The position numbers and the translations under genes were made by a program. The notes under the pieces were generated by a model that was given only the letters and a program-made list of their open reading frames with translations, was not told where the DNA came from and made no database searches. 6,467 nt of DNA. Source: Rubrobacteraceae bacterium. GTDB taxonomy: Bacteria > Actinomycetota > Rubrobacteria > Rubrobacterales > Rubrobacteraceae. The stretch lies in assembly GCA_021156345.1 (NCBI GenBank), contig JAJNDJ010000085.1, forward strand, positions 1 through 6,467. Direction: 5' to 3'. Positions 1 through 6,458 of this stretch are shown piece by piece (position 1 is the stretch's first letter; every line of letters starts with the position of its first letter).

Positions 1-280
1 CGATCCCACAGATGGTGCGGTTGCCGAACGTGTCGTTGAGGGTGGCGAAGGTCGAGGCCGTCACCGAAGGATCACGACTGACGGGGTTGGTGACGAAGGT
101 GCCAACCATTATCCTCTCCGTTGCGGAGAGCATCTGCGAGTGTATGACGTAGGGCTCCTGCCAGAGGATGTGCGAGTCGAAGGTCCAAGCGTACCCGAAG
201 CCGAGTTCCTCGGCCCTCCTGGTCAGCTCGATGACCCGGCTTGCCGGTGGATTCGTCTGAAGCGTGACGCCGAAGTCCAT
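1..280 (-). CDS. LLM-class flavin/F420-dependent oxidoreductase, N-terminal part (cut by window edge)
   Basis: I translated this stretch by hand. An ATG at 280-278 opens a frame with no stop through to the left edge, giving 93 codons. The protein begins MDFGVTLQTNPPASRVIEL and continues with AEELGFGYAWTFDSH, then ATERIMVGTFVTNP, then TLNDTFGNRTICGI. These are the first beta strand, the 'AE.lGFd..W..DH'-like element and the 'gT.VtNP..RdP.v.A' element of the luciferase-like monooxygenase TIM barrel. The sequence most resembles the LLM subgroup annotated as F420-dependent oxidoreductase (TIGR03842). Family members are usually about 330 residues, so roughly 70% lies outside the window. The start is supported by AGGAGG five bases upstream, overlapping the stop codon of the LysE-type gene, with only 9 bases between the two genes. 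It is therefore probably the last visible gene of the operon. Its substrate is unknown, and whether the cofactor is FMN or F420 cannot be told from this fragment. Confidence 0.85.
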   Translation of the reverse strand, partial: MDFGVTLQTNPPASRVIELTRRAEELGFGYAWTFDSHILWQEPYVIHSQMLSATERIMVGTFVTNPVSRDPSVTASTFATLNDTFGNRTICGI

Positions 281-285
281 GCCTT

Positions 286-291
286 CCTCCT
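286..291 (-). promoter_or_regulatory. Ribosome binding site of the LLM oxidoreductase, overlapping the upstream stop codon
   Basis: The minus strand reads TAGGAGGAAGGCATG across 292-278. A perfect AGGAGG shares its first two bases with the TAG stop of the LysE-family gene and lies 5 bases before the ATG. This fixes the start of the partial gene at 280 and suggests translational coupling between the two genes. Confidence 0.75.
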
Positions 292-925
292 AATCCTTGC
301 CCGAGACCACGGCAAAGGCGCCCAGGGCTATCAGGACTCCGCCTGAGACGAACCGCTGTCCCCGCCTGAAGACCGTGCCCTTCACCTTACGTTGCAGCCA
401 GCCGCTCACCGTTCCTGAGAGCAGGGCGTAGAGGCCGTCGGAGCACAGGGCCAGAGCGACGAATGTGGCGCCGAGCAGCAGGATCTGGATCCAGGCTGCG
501 CTGCGCGACGGGTCCACGAACTGGGGCAGAAAAGCGAGGAAGAACAGCGCCGTCTTCGGGTTGAGCGTGTTGACGACTACGCCCTGCCAGAATACGCGAG
601 AGAGATGCTCGGGCTCGACGGCCACGTCTTCCGCCTCGTCGTAGCCGAATATCCGCCTCAGGCCGAGCCAGACGAGGTAGGCCGCGCCCAGCCATTTAAC
701 GACCGAGAAGGCTACGGCTGAGGAAGCGAGGATCGCCGAGAGCCCCAGCGTGGCGAAGGCGATGTGCACCAGGGCACCCGTCTGCACGCCGAGCACCGAG
801 ACGAGACCCGCCGTCCTCCCCCCTTCGATGCTACGCGCGACGATATAGAGGACAGAAGGTCCAGGCACAATAAGCAGCACCAGTGCCGCGACGACGAAAA
901 GGGCGTAAGTGGAGGCGTCGGGCAT
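290..925 (-). CDS. LysE/RhtB-family amino-acid exporter
   Basis: A 211-residue integral membrane protein, the usual length for the LysE/RhtB (threonine efflux) family, whose members export amino acids or derivatives across the inner membrane. The diagnostic motifs are present: VPGPSVLYIVARSIEGGRTAG near residues 20-40 (the PGP motif with the following basic loop), GALVHIAFATLGLSAIL at about 50-66, KWLGAAYLVWLGLR at 77-90, and the highly conserved NTLNPKTALFFLAFLPQFVDP at 119-139. About six hydrophobic segments can be counted. A hydrophilic, acidic loop (about 92-110) separates the third and fourth, as usual for the family. The ATG lies 3 bases after the stop of the NCS1 gene. GGAGG at 941-937, inside the last codons of that gene, gives a slightly long 11-base spacing. 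In this operon it may vent amino acid (for example beta-alanine) or carbamoyl product, but that is inferred from context only and the exported compound is unknown. Confidence 0.9.
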   Translation of the reverse strand: MPDASTYALFVVAALVLLIVPGPSVLYIVARSIEGGRTAGLVSVLGVQTGALVHIAFATLGLSAILASSAVAFSVVKWLGAAYLVWLGLRRIFGYDEAEDVAVEPEHLSRVFWQGVVVNTLNPKTALFFLAFLPQFVDPSRSAAWIQILLLGATFVALALCSDGLYALLSGTVSGWLQRKVKGTVFRRGQRFVSGGVLIALGAFAVVSGKD

Positions 926-928
926 CCT

Positions 929-2372
929 CTACGTAGCCTCCGGTTCGCGGACCGGTTCCGCGGCGCGACCGCCGATCATGGAGAGCGCCAGGTAAGCGAC
1001 GGCGGCGACGCCGAAGGTGAAGAACAAACCGTAGTTATAGAGGCTCTCGATAAACGTAGGGTTCTGGAAAACGCCAGCGAAACCGGGGGTCGTGGCAGCC
1101 TTGAAGAAGCCTGGCAGGACAGGGACCACCCCGATAAATACAGCCGCTATCGCACGCCAGTTCCAGCCATTCGAGTAAGAGTAGCGGCCGTCCAGCTTGT
1201 AGAGCTCGGCGAGGTCGAGTTGCCTCCTGCGCAAGATCCAGTAGTCCGCGATCATGACGGCTCCTATAGCACCGAGGAGGCTACCATAGCCCACGAGCCA
1301 CGTGAAGATGTAGGCGCCAACGTTATTGAAGAGCACCCAAGGGAAGGAGATGATGCCTAAGAGGGCGGTTATTATGCCGCCTGTCCTGAACGAGATGTAC
1401 TTCGGGGCCAGGTTCGAGAAGTCGAACGAGGGCGAGACCACGTTCGCGGCCATGTTCGTGGAGATCTGGGCGATCGCGATGGCCGAAGACGACGATGGTC
1501 GCCGCCGTGACCGCGATCCCTATGAAAGAGAAAGCCGTCATCGTGAGCGGAAGCCCCAGGGCCTGCCCGACGATCTGCGAGCGCTGGGTCTTGGCGTAGC
1601 GGGTGAAGTCGGGGATGTTGAGGGAGAGCGTGATCCAGTACCCTACGTTCGCAGCGAGGGAAGGCCAGAAGAGCGCCCAGAACGGAGCTTCGCCCTGTTG
1701 GAGCTTCGCCGAGGTCTCGAACACGTTGGCGATGCCCCCACCCGCGGAGAAGCCCCAGATGAGGAGGACGAGACTACCAGCGAGGAGTAGCGGGGCTGCT
1801 AGGGACTCGAAGATCTTGACCCCCTCGATGCCGCGGAGGATGATCACGAGCTGTATAGCCCAGAAGACGAGGAAGGTTATGAACGAGTGCCCAGGGACGT
1901 TCTCCCACCCACTCCAGCCAGCCTGCATAAGCGCGTCGAGGGCGAGGCCACCAATCCAGGTCTGGATCCCGAACCACCCGCAGGCGACGAGCGCCCTCGC
2001 CATGGCCGCGAAGTTGGCGCCCCTGACCCCGAAGGAGACCCTGACGAAGACCGGGAAAGGGACCCCGTACTTGGTGCCGGCGTGGGCGTTGAGGAGCATC
2101 GGGACCAGTACCAGCATGTTGCCAAGAGAGATCGTCAGCAGCGCCTGCCACCAGTTCATCCCCGCGGCCATGAGGCCCGCGGCCAGGGTATAGGTCGTGA
2201 TGACTATGGCCATCCCGATCCAGAGCGCCGCTATGTTGTACGTCGTCCAGGTCCTCTGCTCGGGACCCGTCGGCGCTAGGTCCTCGTTGTACAGGCTGGA
2301 GGCCATAGCCTCCGACTTGATCCTCTCCAACTCGGCCTGGTTGTTTACCGCCAGATCCCTGAACTCTTCCAT
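929..2372 (-). pseudogene. NCS1-family nucleobase/hydantoin/allantoin:cation symporter, frame broken near 1482
   Basis: This gene encodes an importer of the NCS1 family (Mhp1, PucI, CodB type), normally about 490-510 residues with 12 membrane helices. The first part is in one frame from ATG 2372 to about 1482 (297 residues). It has NEDLAPTGPEQRTW at 29-42, the TKYGVPFPVFVRVSFGVRGAN loop at 100-120, GWFGIQTWIGG at 132-142 and NIPDFTRYAK at 252-261. After VVFG (294-297) this frame becomes a non-family tail and stops at 1323. The rest is in another minus-strand frame, entering at about 1483 as AIAIAQISTN and continuing with MAANVVSPSFDFSNLAP and ADYWILRRRQLDLAELY to the TAG at 929. Family members carry a 'GE..WDP....F' helix segment between these two blocks. 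It is absent here, so about 75-90 bases appear lost, with a net shift of frame. The start has AGGGAGGGG upstream. A functional protein is unlikely unless this is an assembly error. Confidence 0.8.
1470..1490 (-). other. Frameshift/deletion junction inside the NCS1 symporter gene
   Basis: At 1484-1482 the upstream frame ends its family-like sequence (VVFG). From 1483-1481 the downstream frame resumes family-like sequence (AIAIAQISTN). The two frames differ by one base on the minus strand, so the missing stretch must be 2 modulo 3 bases long. The junction abuts a perfect 8-base palindrome, GCGATCGC (1470-1477), which could have favoured slippage or deletion. No start codon with a ribosome binding site precedes the downstream part: the ATG at 1453 lies in the middle of a conserved motif (STNMAANVVSP), so separate translation of the C-terminal half is not supported. 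Confidence 0.75.
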
Positions 2373-2436
2373 GTAGCCCCTCCCTTCGGTCGCTCCGCAA
2401 TTCAGCTTGCGTGCCGTTCGAAGCTCTCTAACATGC

Positions 2437-3675
2437 TCATTTCGCCCAATCCATCGTCTTCTTCGCGAGCCGGTGGAGGGCCTGGACGGAGAGCTCGAGG
2501 TCTTCTCGTGGCGTGTCCTCGTGTTTGGTGTGGCTGAGGCCCCGCAGGCTCTTGACGAAGAGCATCACGGTCGGCATGAGGCGCGCCATCTCCGCCGCGT
2601 CGTGCAGGGGTCCGCTCGGCAGCCGGTGCGACTGACCTGCTACCTCGTTGCACGCCTCTTCTGCCAGGGAGATCAAATCTTCGTCGAAGGGGATCGGCTC
2701 GATGCGCCACAGGCGCTCCCATTCGACGGAGACGTCTTCCTGGGTGGCGATGCGGGCCGTCGCCTCCTGCGCGGCGTCGAGCATGCTCGCTAGCACGGAA
2801 GGGTCGAGAGCGCGCTGGTCGAGGGACATCTCGCACCATCCGTTGAACGCCGTGACTATGGCGGGGCTGACGTTGACGAATCCCGTGGTTGCCCGGACGT
2901 CATCGCGGGCCGCCGCATCTTCCCTGAAGGCTATCGCCGAGCGGGCCGCCGCAATAAAGGCGTCCCTCCTTACCTCCATCGGCGTGGAGCCTGAATGGGC
3001 TTGCTGGCCCGTAAAGCGGACTGCGTGTCGCTCGACGCCGAAAGTGCCGAGCACCACCCCGAGCGGAAGGTCTATCCTCTCCAGAACGGGACCCTGCTCG
3101 ATGTGCAACTCGAGGTAGGCGACGGCGTTCTCGAGCTGGCGCCTCGCCTCGTTGACCCTGTCGAGCTCCACGCCATACTCCCGAAGCGCGTCTGGCAGGG
3201 CGACGCCGTCGCTGTCCTTTAGGTTGCGCACGTCATCGGGCTCGAGCGCGCCCGCGGCCGCTCCCGAGCCGAAGAGGCTGCGGCCGAAGCGGGCCCCCTC
3301 TTCGTCGGCCCAGTCCACGAGGCGTAACGTAACGGGACGCTCTTGGGGGGCGAGGGCGCGCATGACTTCGAGGGCGCCAACCACATTCAGGGCGCCATCG
3401 AGCCATCCCCCGTTCGGGACCGAATCAATGTGGCCGCCGATGAGGACGGCCCGCTCGGAGTCACCGGGTGCTGTGGCCCAGACGTTGCCGGCCTCATCAG
3501 TCTCTATCTCTGTTATGCCTTCAATCTCTTCCAGCTTGCCCCTGAACCACTCGCGGGCCTTCTCCCACTCCCCTGTCCACGCGACGCGTCGGGCGCCATC
3601 GGGACCGCCTGTGAGTTCGGCGAGCTCCCTGAGCTCCTCGACGGCGCGGCCGGCGTCTACCTGCTCGGCCTGCAT
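2437..3675 (-). CDS. Zn-dependent N-carbamoyl-amino-acid hydrolase (M20 hydantoinase/carbamoylase family)
   Basis: A 412-residue cytosolic amidohydrolase of the M20 family that groups beta-ureidopropionase, L-N-carbamoylase and allantoate amidohydrolase. It should remove the carbamoyl group from an N-carbamoyl amino acid. The binuclear metal site is readable: GGHIDSVPNGGWLDGALNV gives His82 and the bridging Asp93, ADEEGARFG gives Glu125-Glu126, LELHIEQGPVLE gives His191, and GLSHTKHEDT gives His382. The lid/dimerisation domain is marked by FTGQQAHSGSTPMEVRRDA (221-239). SGPLHDAAEMA (354-364) replaces the commoner SGAGHDA, and MSLDQRALDP (283-292) replaces the usual D-x-R neighbourhood. Both look like features of a distinct actinobacterial-type subgroup, with His358 and Arg288 kept. 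The start shares one base with the upstream aminotransferase stop (TGATG), indicating coupled translation. Beta-ureidopropionase is my first choice given the neighbours, with L-carbamoylase or allantoate amidohydrolase as alternatives. Confidence 0.9.
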   Translation of the reverse strand: MQAEQVDAGRAVEELRELAELTGGPDGARRVAWTGEWEKAREWFRGKLEEIEGITEIETDEAGNVWATAPGDSERAVLIGGHIDSVPNGGWLDGALNVVGALEVMRALAPQERPVTLRLVDWADEEGARFGRSLFGSGAAAGALEPDDVRNLKDSDGVALPDALREYGVELDRVNEARRQLENAVAYLELHIEQGPVLERIDLPLGVVLGTFGVERHAVRFTGQQAHSGSTPMEVRRDAFIAAARSAIAFREDAAARDDVRATTGFVNVSPAIVTAFNGWCEMSLDQRALDPSVLASMLDAAQEATARIATQEDVSVEWERLWRIEPIPFDEDLISLAEEACNEVAGQSHRLPSGPLHDAAEMARLMPTVMLFVKSLRGLSHTKHEDTPREDLELSVQALHRLAKKTMDWAK

Positions 3676-4988
3676 CAGCCGACTCTCTCGGGGGTGGCGG
3701 CCCCGACCTCAGCCAGGGCCTCCTCCATGATGTCTGCGGCCTCGTCGGCCGCTTCGCGGGTGATGATGAGCGGAGGGGAGATGCGGATGGTATTCGCCTT
3801 GAGGCCGCCCTTGCCGACGAGCAGGCCGCGGCTGCGACAGGCCTCGAGGAAGCGAACTGCCGCAACCGGGTCTGGCGCGAGATCCTCTCCGGCGAGCTCC
3901 AGGGCCAGCATCAGGCCCCGCCCGCGGACCTCGGCGACGATCTCGTGGTCCTCGGCTATCTTGAGGAGGCGGTCCTTTAGGTGGGCGCCGACCTCGTGAG
4001 CGTTGGTCTGAAGGTCGTTATCCAGAATGTAATCCAGGTTCGCCAGGGCGCCTGTAGTCGAGATCGGGTTCCCACCGAAGGTAGAGAGGTGGAGGTTCGG
4101 GGAGACGGACTCGACTACTTCGGCCTTGCCAACGACGGCGCCGATGGCGAGGCCGTCGCCCAGGCCCTTGGCCATCACGATCATGTCGGGCTCAACGTCG
4201 AAGGCGTCGATACCCCAGAAGTGCTCGCCTGTGCGCCCGAAGCCCGTCTGGACCTCGTCGGAGATCAAGAGTATCCCCGTCTCGTCCAGAATGCTCTTGA
4301 CCCGCTCGAAGTAGCCAGGTGGCGCCTCGACGAAACCCCCGACGCCCTGGATTGGCTCGGCGATAAACGCCGCGACATTGCCCGTGGTCTCCTCTTCTAC
4401 AACAGCGCGCACGTCGTCCGCGCACAGGAGGTTGCAGCGCTCCTCGTCTCGGCACAGGGCGCAGCGGAGCCTGTAAGGGTTGCGGGCGTATGCCACGTCC
4501 AGGGCCGAGCGCGAAGTCGGGCTCCAGGTACTCTGACCCGTTATGCCCATCGTCATGAAGGTAGAGCCGTGGTAGGAAGAACGGAGGGCGATGATCTCGC
4601 TGGACTTGCGGTAGCGCGTCGCGAAGAGAAGCGCGGCCTCGTTCGCCTCCGAGCCGCTGCCGACGAAGAAGGCCTTCTTCTCACCCGAGATGGGGGCGAG
4701 ATCTATGAGCTTCTCGGCGAGCTTTACCTGGCTTTCGATCAGGTACAGCGTCGAGGTGTGAAAGACTTTGTCCACCTGGCTCTTTACGGCCTCGGTTATC
4801 TCGGGCACGGAGTGTCCGCTGATAGTGGTGACGATCCCCCCGAAGAAGTCCAGGTACTCCTTACCCTCGGAATCCCACACCCTGAAGCCCTCGCCACGCG
4901 CGAGCTCGAGCGGCTTCTCGTAGTACAACGGCGTCCACGAGGGCAGCGCCGCCTCGTGCCGCCGCAAGAGCTCATCCGGGTTGGTCAT
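3675..4988 (-). CDS. Class III PLP-dependent aminotransferase (AGXT2/omega-amino acid type)
   Basis: A 437-residue class III (subgroup II) aminotransferase of normal length. Visible landmarks are YLDFFGGIVTTISGHS (45-60), the PLP phosphate loop VGSGSEANEAAL (109-120), SSYHGST (137-143), the AEPIQGVGGF region (210-219), LISDEVQTGFGRTG (241-254) with Asp244 for the pyridine nitrogen, and MAKGLGDGLAIGAVV (272-286) with Schiff-base Lys274. HLSTFGGNP (300-308) supplies the Thr303 that contacts the PLP phosphate, and RGRGLM (355-360) is near the C-terminal domain. Residues 176-189 hold four cysteines (C-x2-C-x5-C-x3-C), as in AGXT2-like members. The gene overlaps the hydantoinase by four bases (ATGA), with GGAGG seven bases before its start. 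Context suggests it deaminates the amino acid released by the carbamoylase, for example beta-alanine or 3-aminoisobutyrate with pyruvate or glyoxylate as acceptor. That specificity is inferred, not visible. Confidence 0.9.
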   Translation of the reverse strand: MTNPDELLRRHEAALPSWTPLYYEKPLELARGEGFRVWDSEGKEYLDFFGGIVTTISGHSVPEITEAVKSQVDKVFHTSTLYLIESQVKLAEKLIDLAPISGEKKAFFVGSGSEANEAALLFATRYRKSSEIIALRSSYHGSTFMTMGITGQSTWSPTSRSALDVAYARNPYRLRCALCRDEERCNLLCADDVRAVVEEETTGNVAAFIAEPIQGVGGFVEAPPGYFERVKSILDETGILLISDEVQTGFGRTGEHFWGIDAFDVEPDMIVMAKGLGDGLAIGAVVGKAEVVESVSPNLHLSTFGGNPISTTGALANLDYILDNDLQTNAHEVGAHLKDRLLKIAEDHEIVAEVRGRGLMLALELAGEDLAPDPVAAVRFLEACRSRGLLVGKGGLKANTIRISPPLIITREAADEAADIMEEALAEVGAATPERVG

Positions 4989-6391
4989 ACCGGCACCTCC
5001 AGTCCCTCCGTCGCCGTAAAGCTCCGCCCGACGAACCTCCCCGAGCCTCGCTCGCCGACGACCTCGCCGTCCCTGTAAACCAGCCCGCCACGCACGTACA
5101 CTGCCGCCGGGCCGCCGTGAAACTCCATTCCCTCGTAGGGCGTGTAGTCCACGTTACCGTGACGGTTCTCGACCGCCGCCGTCGTGGAGAGCTCGGGATC
5201 CCAAAGTACGATGTCCGCGTCGGCGCCAGGGGCCAGGGTTCCCTTTCTCGGATACGCGCCGTAGATGCGTGCCTGGTTGGTGGAGAGGACGGCGACGAAC
5301 TGGTTCTCGGAGAGCTTCCCCTCGCGGACGCCGAGCGTCCACAGGGTCATGGCGCGTTCTTCGGCGCCGGGCAGCCCGTTGGGGATCAGGGTGAAGTCGT
5401 CTTTGCCTAGCTCTTTCTGCTCCCGGTAGTTGAACGAGCAATGGTCCGAGCCGAAGATCTGGAGGTCCCCGAACTTGAGGCCTTTCCACAGCGCGGGCCG
5501 GTTCCCCGGGTCGCGCAACGGCGGGGAGCAGACGTACTTGGCGCCCTCGAAACCCTCGCGGGCCAGATCCTCGTACTCGAAGGCGAAGTACTGGGGGCAG
5601 GTCTCGGCGTAGACCGTCTGGCCTCGCTCGTGCGCCAGGTGGATGGCTTCCAGGGCCGGCGCGCACGAGACGTGGACTACCAGTATCGGTGCTCCGGCGA
5701 CCTCGGCTAGCCGTATCGCCCTGTTCGTCGCCTCGGCCTCGACGGGCTCGGGACGGGTAAGAGCGTGGAAGCGGGGAGCCGTATCGCCGCGGGAGAGCGC
5801 CTGCTCCTGGAGCTTGGCGATCGCGTGCCCGTTCTCAGCGTGAACCATGACGAGTACACCAGCATCATTGGAGAGTTGAAGTACCTCGAAGAGGTCGTCG
5901 TCCTCGGTGTGCAGGGGCGTTCCTTTGTAGGCCATAAAAATCTTGACCGAGGCGACGCCCTTCTCGGCGAGGTCTGGCAGCTCTGTCTTTATGTCATCGC
6001 GCAGATCCGTTATGGCGACATGGAAGCCGTAGTCGATCACGGCCTTGCCCTGCGCCTTCTCGGTCCACGTGTCGAATGCTCCGGCGAGCGTGCCTCCGGC
6101 CTCCTGCAGGGCGAAGTCGATGATCATGGTGGTGCCGCCCGCAGCAGCCGCCTCTGTGCCCGTGGCCCAGTCGTCCGCGGTGACGGTCCCTCCGAACGGC
6201 ATGTCCATATGGGTATGTGCGTCGATGAAACCTGGCATGACTAGCTTGCCCGAGGCGTCGATGGTCTCCGCACCGTCGGCGTCGATGCTGGTTCCGACTG
6301 CAACGATCTTCTCGGCCTCTACCAGCACATCAGCCCGGTAACTGCCCTCAGCCGAGACGACGGTCCCACCGGAGAAAAGAAGCCCGCTCAT
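4985..6391 (-). CDS. Dihydropyrimidinase / D-hydantoinase (cyclic amidohydrolase)
   Basis: A 468-residue cytosolic metal-dependent hydrolase of the dihydropyrimidinase/hydantoinase family, close to the usual 455-490. It opens the amide ring of 5,6-dihydropyrimidines or 5-substituted hydantoins to N-carbamoyl amino acids. The binuclear site is complete: DAHTHMDMPFGG gives His59 and His61, VKIFMAYKG gives Lys150 (carboxylated in the family) and the loop residue Tyr155, VMVHAENG gives His184, VVHVSCAP gives His240, and IFGSDHCSF gives Asp316. The substrate-side segment IPNGLPGAEERAMTL (336-350) and the TETCPQY-like AETCPQYF (262-269) are also family-typical. GTLAPGADADIVLWDP (384-399) is the usual C-terminal beta-sandwich signature. 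AAGGTTMIIDF (83-93) is intact. The start has AAGGAG eight bases upstream. It is the first gene of the visible operon. Allantoinase is less likely, given the MAYKG and IPNG motifs. Dihydropyrimidinase cannot be separated from hydantoinase by sequence alone. Confidence 0.93.
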   Translation of the reverse strand: MSGLLFSGGTVVSAEGSYRADVLVEAEKIVAVGTSIDADGAETIDASGKLVMPGFIDAHTHMDMPFGGTVTADDWATGTEAAAAGGTTMIIDFALQEAGGTLAGAFDTWTEKAQGKAVIDYGFHVAITDLRDDIKTELPDLAEKGVASVKIFMAYKGTPLHTEDDDLFEVLQLSNDAGVLVMVHAENGHAIAKLQEQALSRGDTAPRFHALTRPEPVEAEATNRAIRLAEVAGAPILVVHVSCAPALEAIHLAHERGQTVYAETCPQYFAFEYEDLAREGFEGAKYVCSPPLRDPGNRPALWKGLKFGDLQIFGSDHCSFNYREQKELGKDDFTLIPNGLPGAEERAMTLWTLGVREGKLSENQFVAVLSTNQARIYGAYPRKGTLAPGADADIVLWDPELSTTAAVENRHGNVDYTPYEGMEFHGGPAAVYVRGGLVYRDGEVVGERGSGRFVGRSFTATEGLEVPV

Positions 6392-6415
6392 AGTGTTCTC
6401 CTTCCACTTGGCAGC

Positions 6416-6441
6416 GGTGTGTTGGCTAACTCTCGCACACC
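6416..6441. repeat. Inverted repeat in the operon leader, possible operator
   Basis: GGTGTG (6416-6421) and CACACC (6436-6441) form a perfect 6-base inverted repeat with a 14-base spacer, 25-50 bases upstream of the hydantoinase ATG. The spacer covers the best candidate -10 hexamer, so a dimeric repressor bound here could block transcription. No regulator gene lies in the window. A repeat this short can arise by chance in GC-rich DNA. Confidence 0.3.
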
Positions 6442-6458
6442 CCGCGCCCTCGCGTCAA
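6429..6458 (-). promoter_or_regulatory. Candidate sigma70-type promoter for the operon
   Basis: On the minus strand, TTGACG (6458-6453) matches the -35 consensus in five of six positions. GAGAGT (6434-6429) follows after 18 bases as a poor -10, with only the A, A and T of TATAAT kept. The -10 would lie about 37 bases before the ATG, leaving a short 5' leader that contains the AAGGAG ribosome binding site. The weak -10 keeps confidence low, and a promoter further right, outside the window, is possible. Confidence 0.3.

Noticed and set aside
764..1360. A 198-codon plus-strand open frame, rich in Arg, Asp and Glu
   Set aside because: It is antisense to the LysE-family gene and the C-terminal part of the NCS1 gene. 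It has no family motif and its composition is typical of a shadow frame.
929..1453. A separate 174-residue membrane protein starting at the ATG at 1453
   Set aside because: The ATG sits inside the conserved NCS1 motif STNMAANVVSP, family sequence continues upstream of it in the same frame, and no ribosome binding site precedes it. It is the C-terminal part of the broken symporter.
1774..2400. A 208-codon minus-strand frame overlapping the NCS1 gene
   Set aside because: It is Arg/Gly/Pro-rich with no membrane segments, whereas the overlapping frame gives clear NCS1 motifs.
2402..2839. A 145-codon minus-strand frame crossing the end of the carbamoylase gene
   Set aside because: Most of it is a shadow of the carbamoylase with Arg/Pro-rich sequence. 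Only its last 12 codons lie outside that gene, and they are treated as a separate low-confidence observation.
3981..5078. A 365-codon open frame on the plus strand
   Set aside because: It lies opposite the aminotransferase and the end of the hydantoinase, both with full family motifs. Its translation shows no recognisable domain and is the charged, low-complexity composition expected of an antisense shadow in GC-rich DNA.
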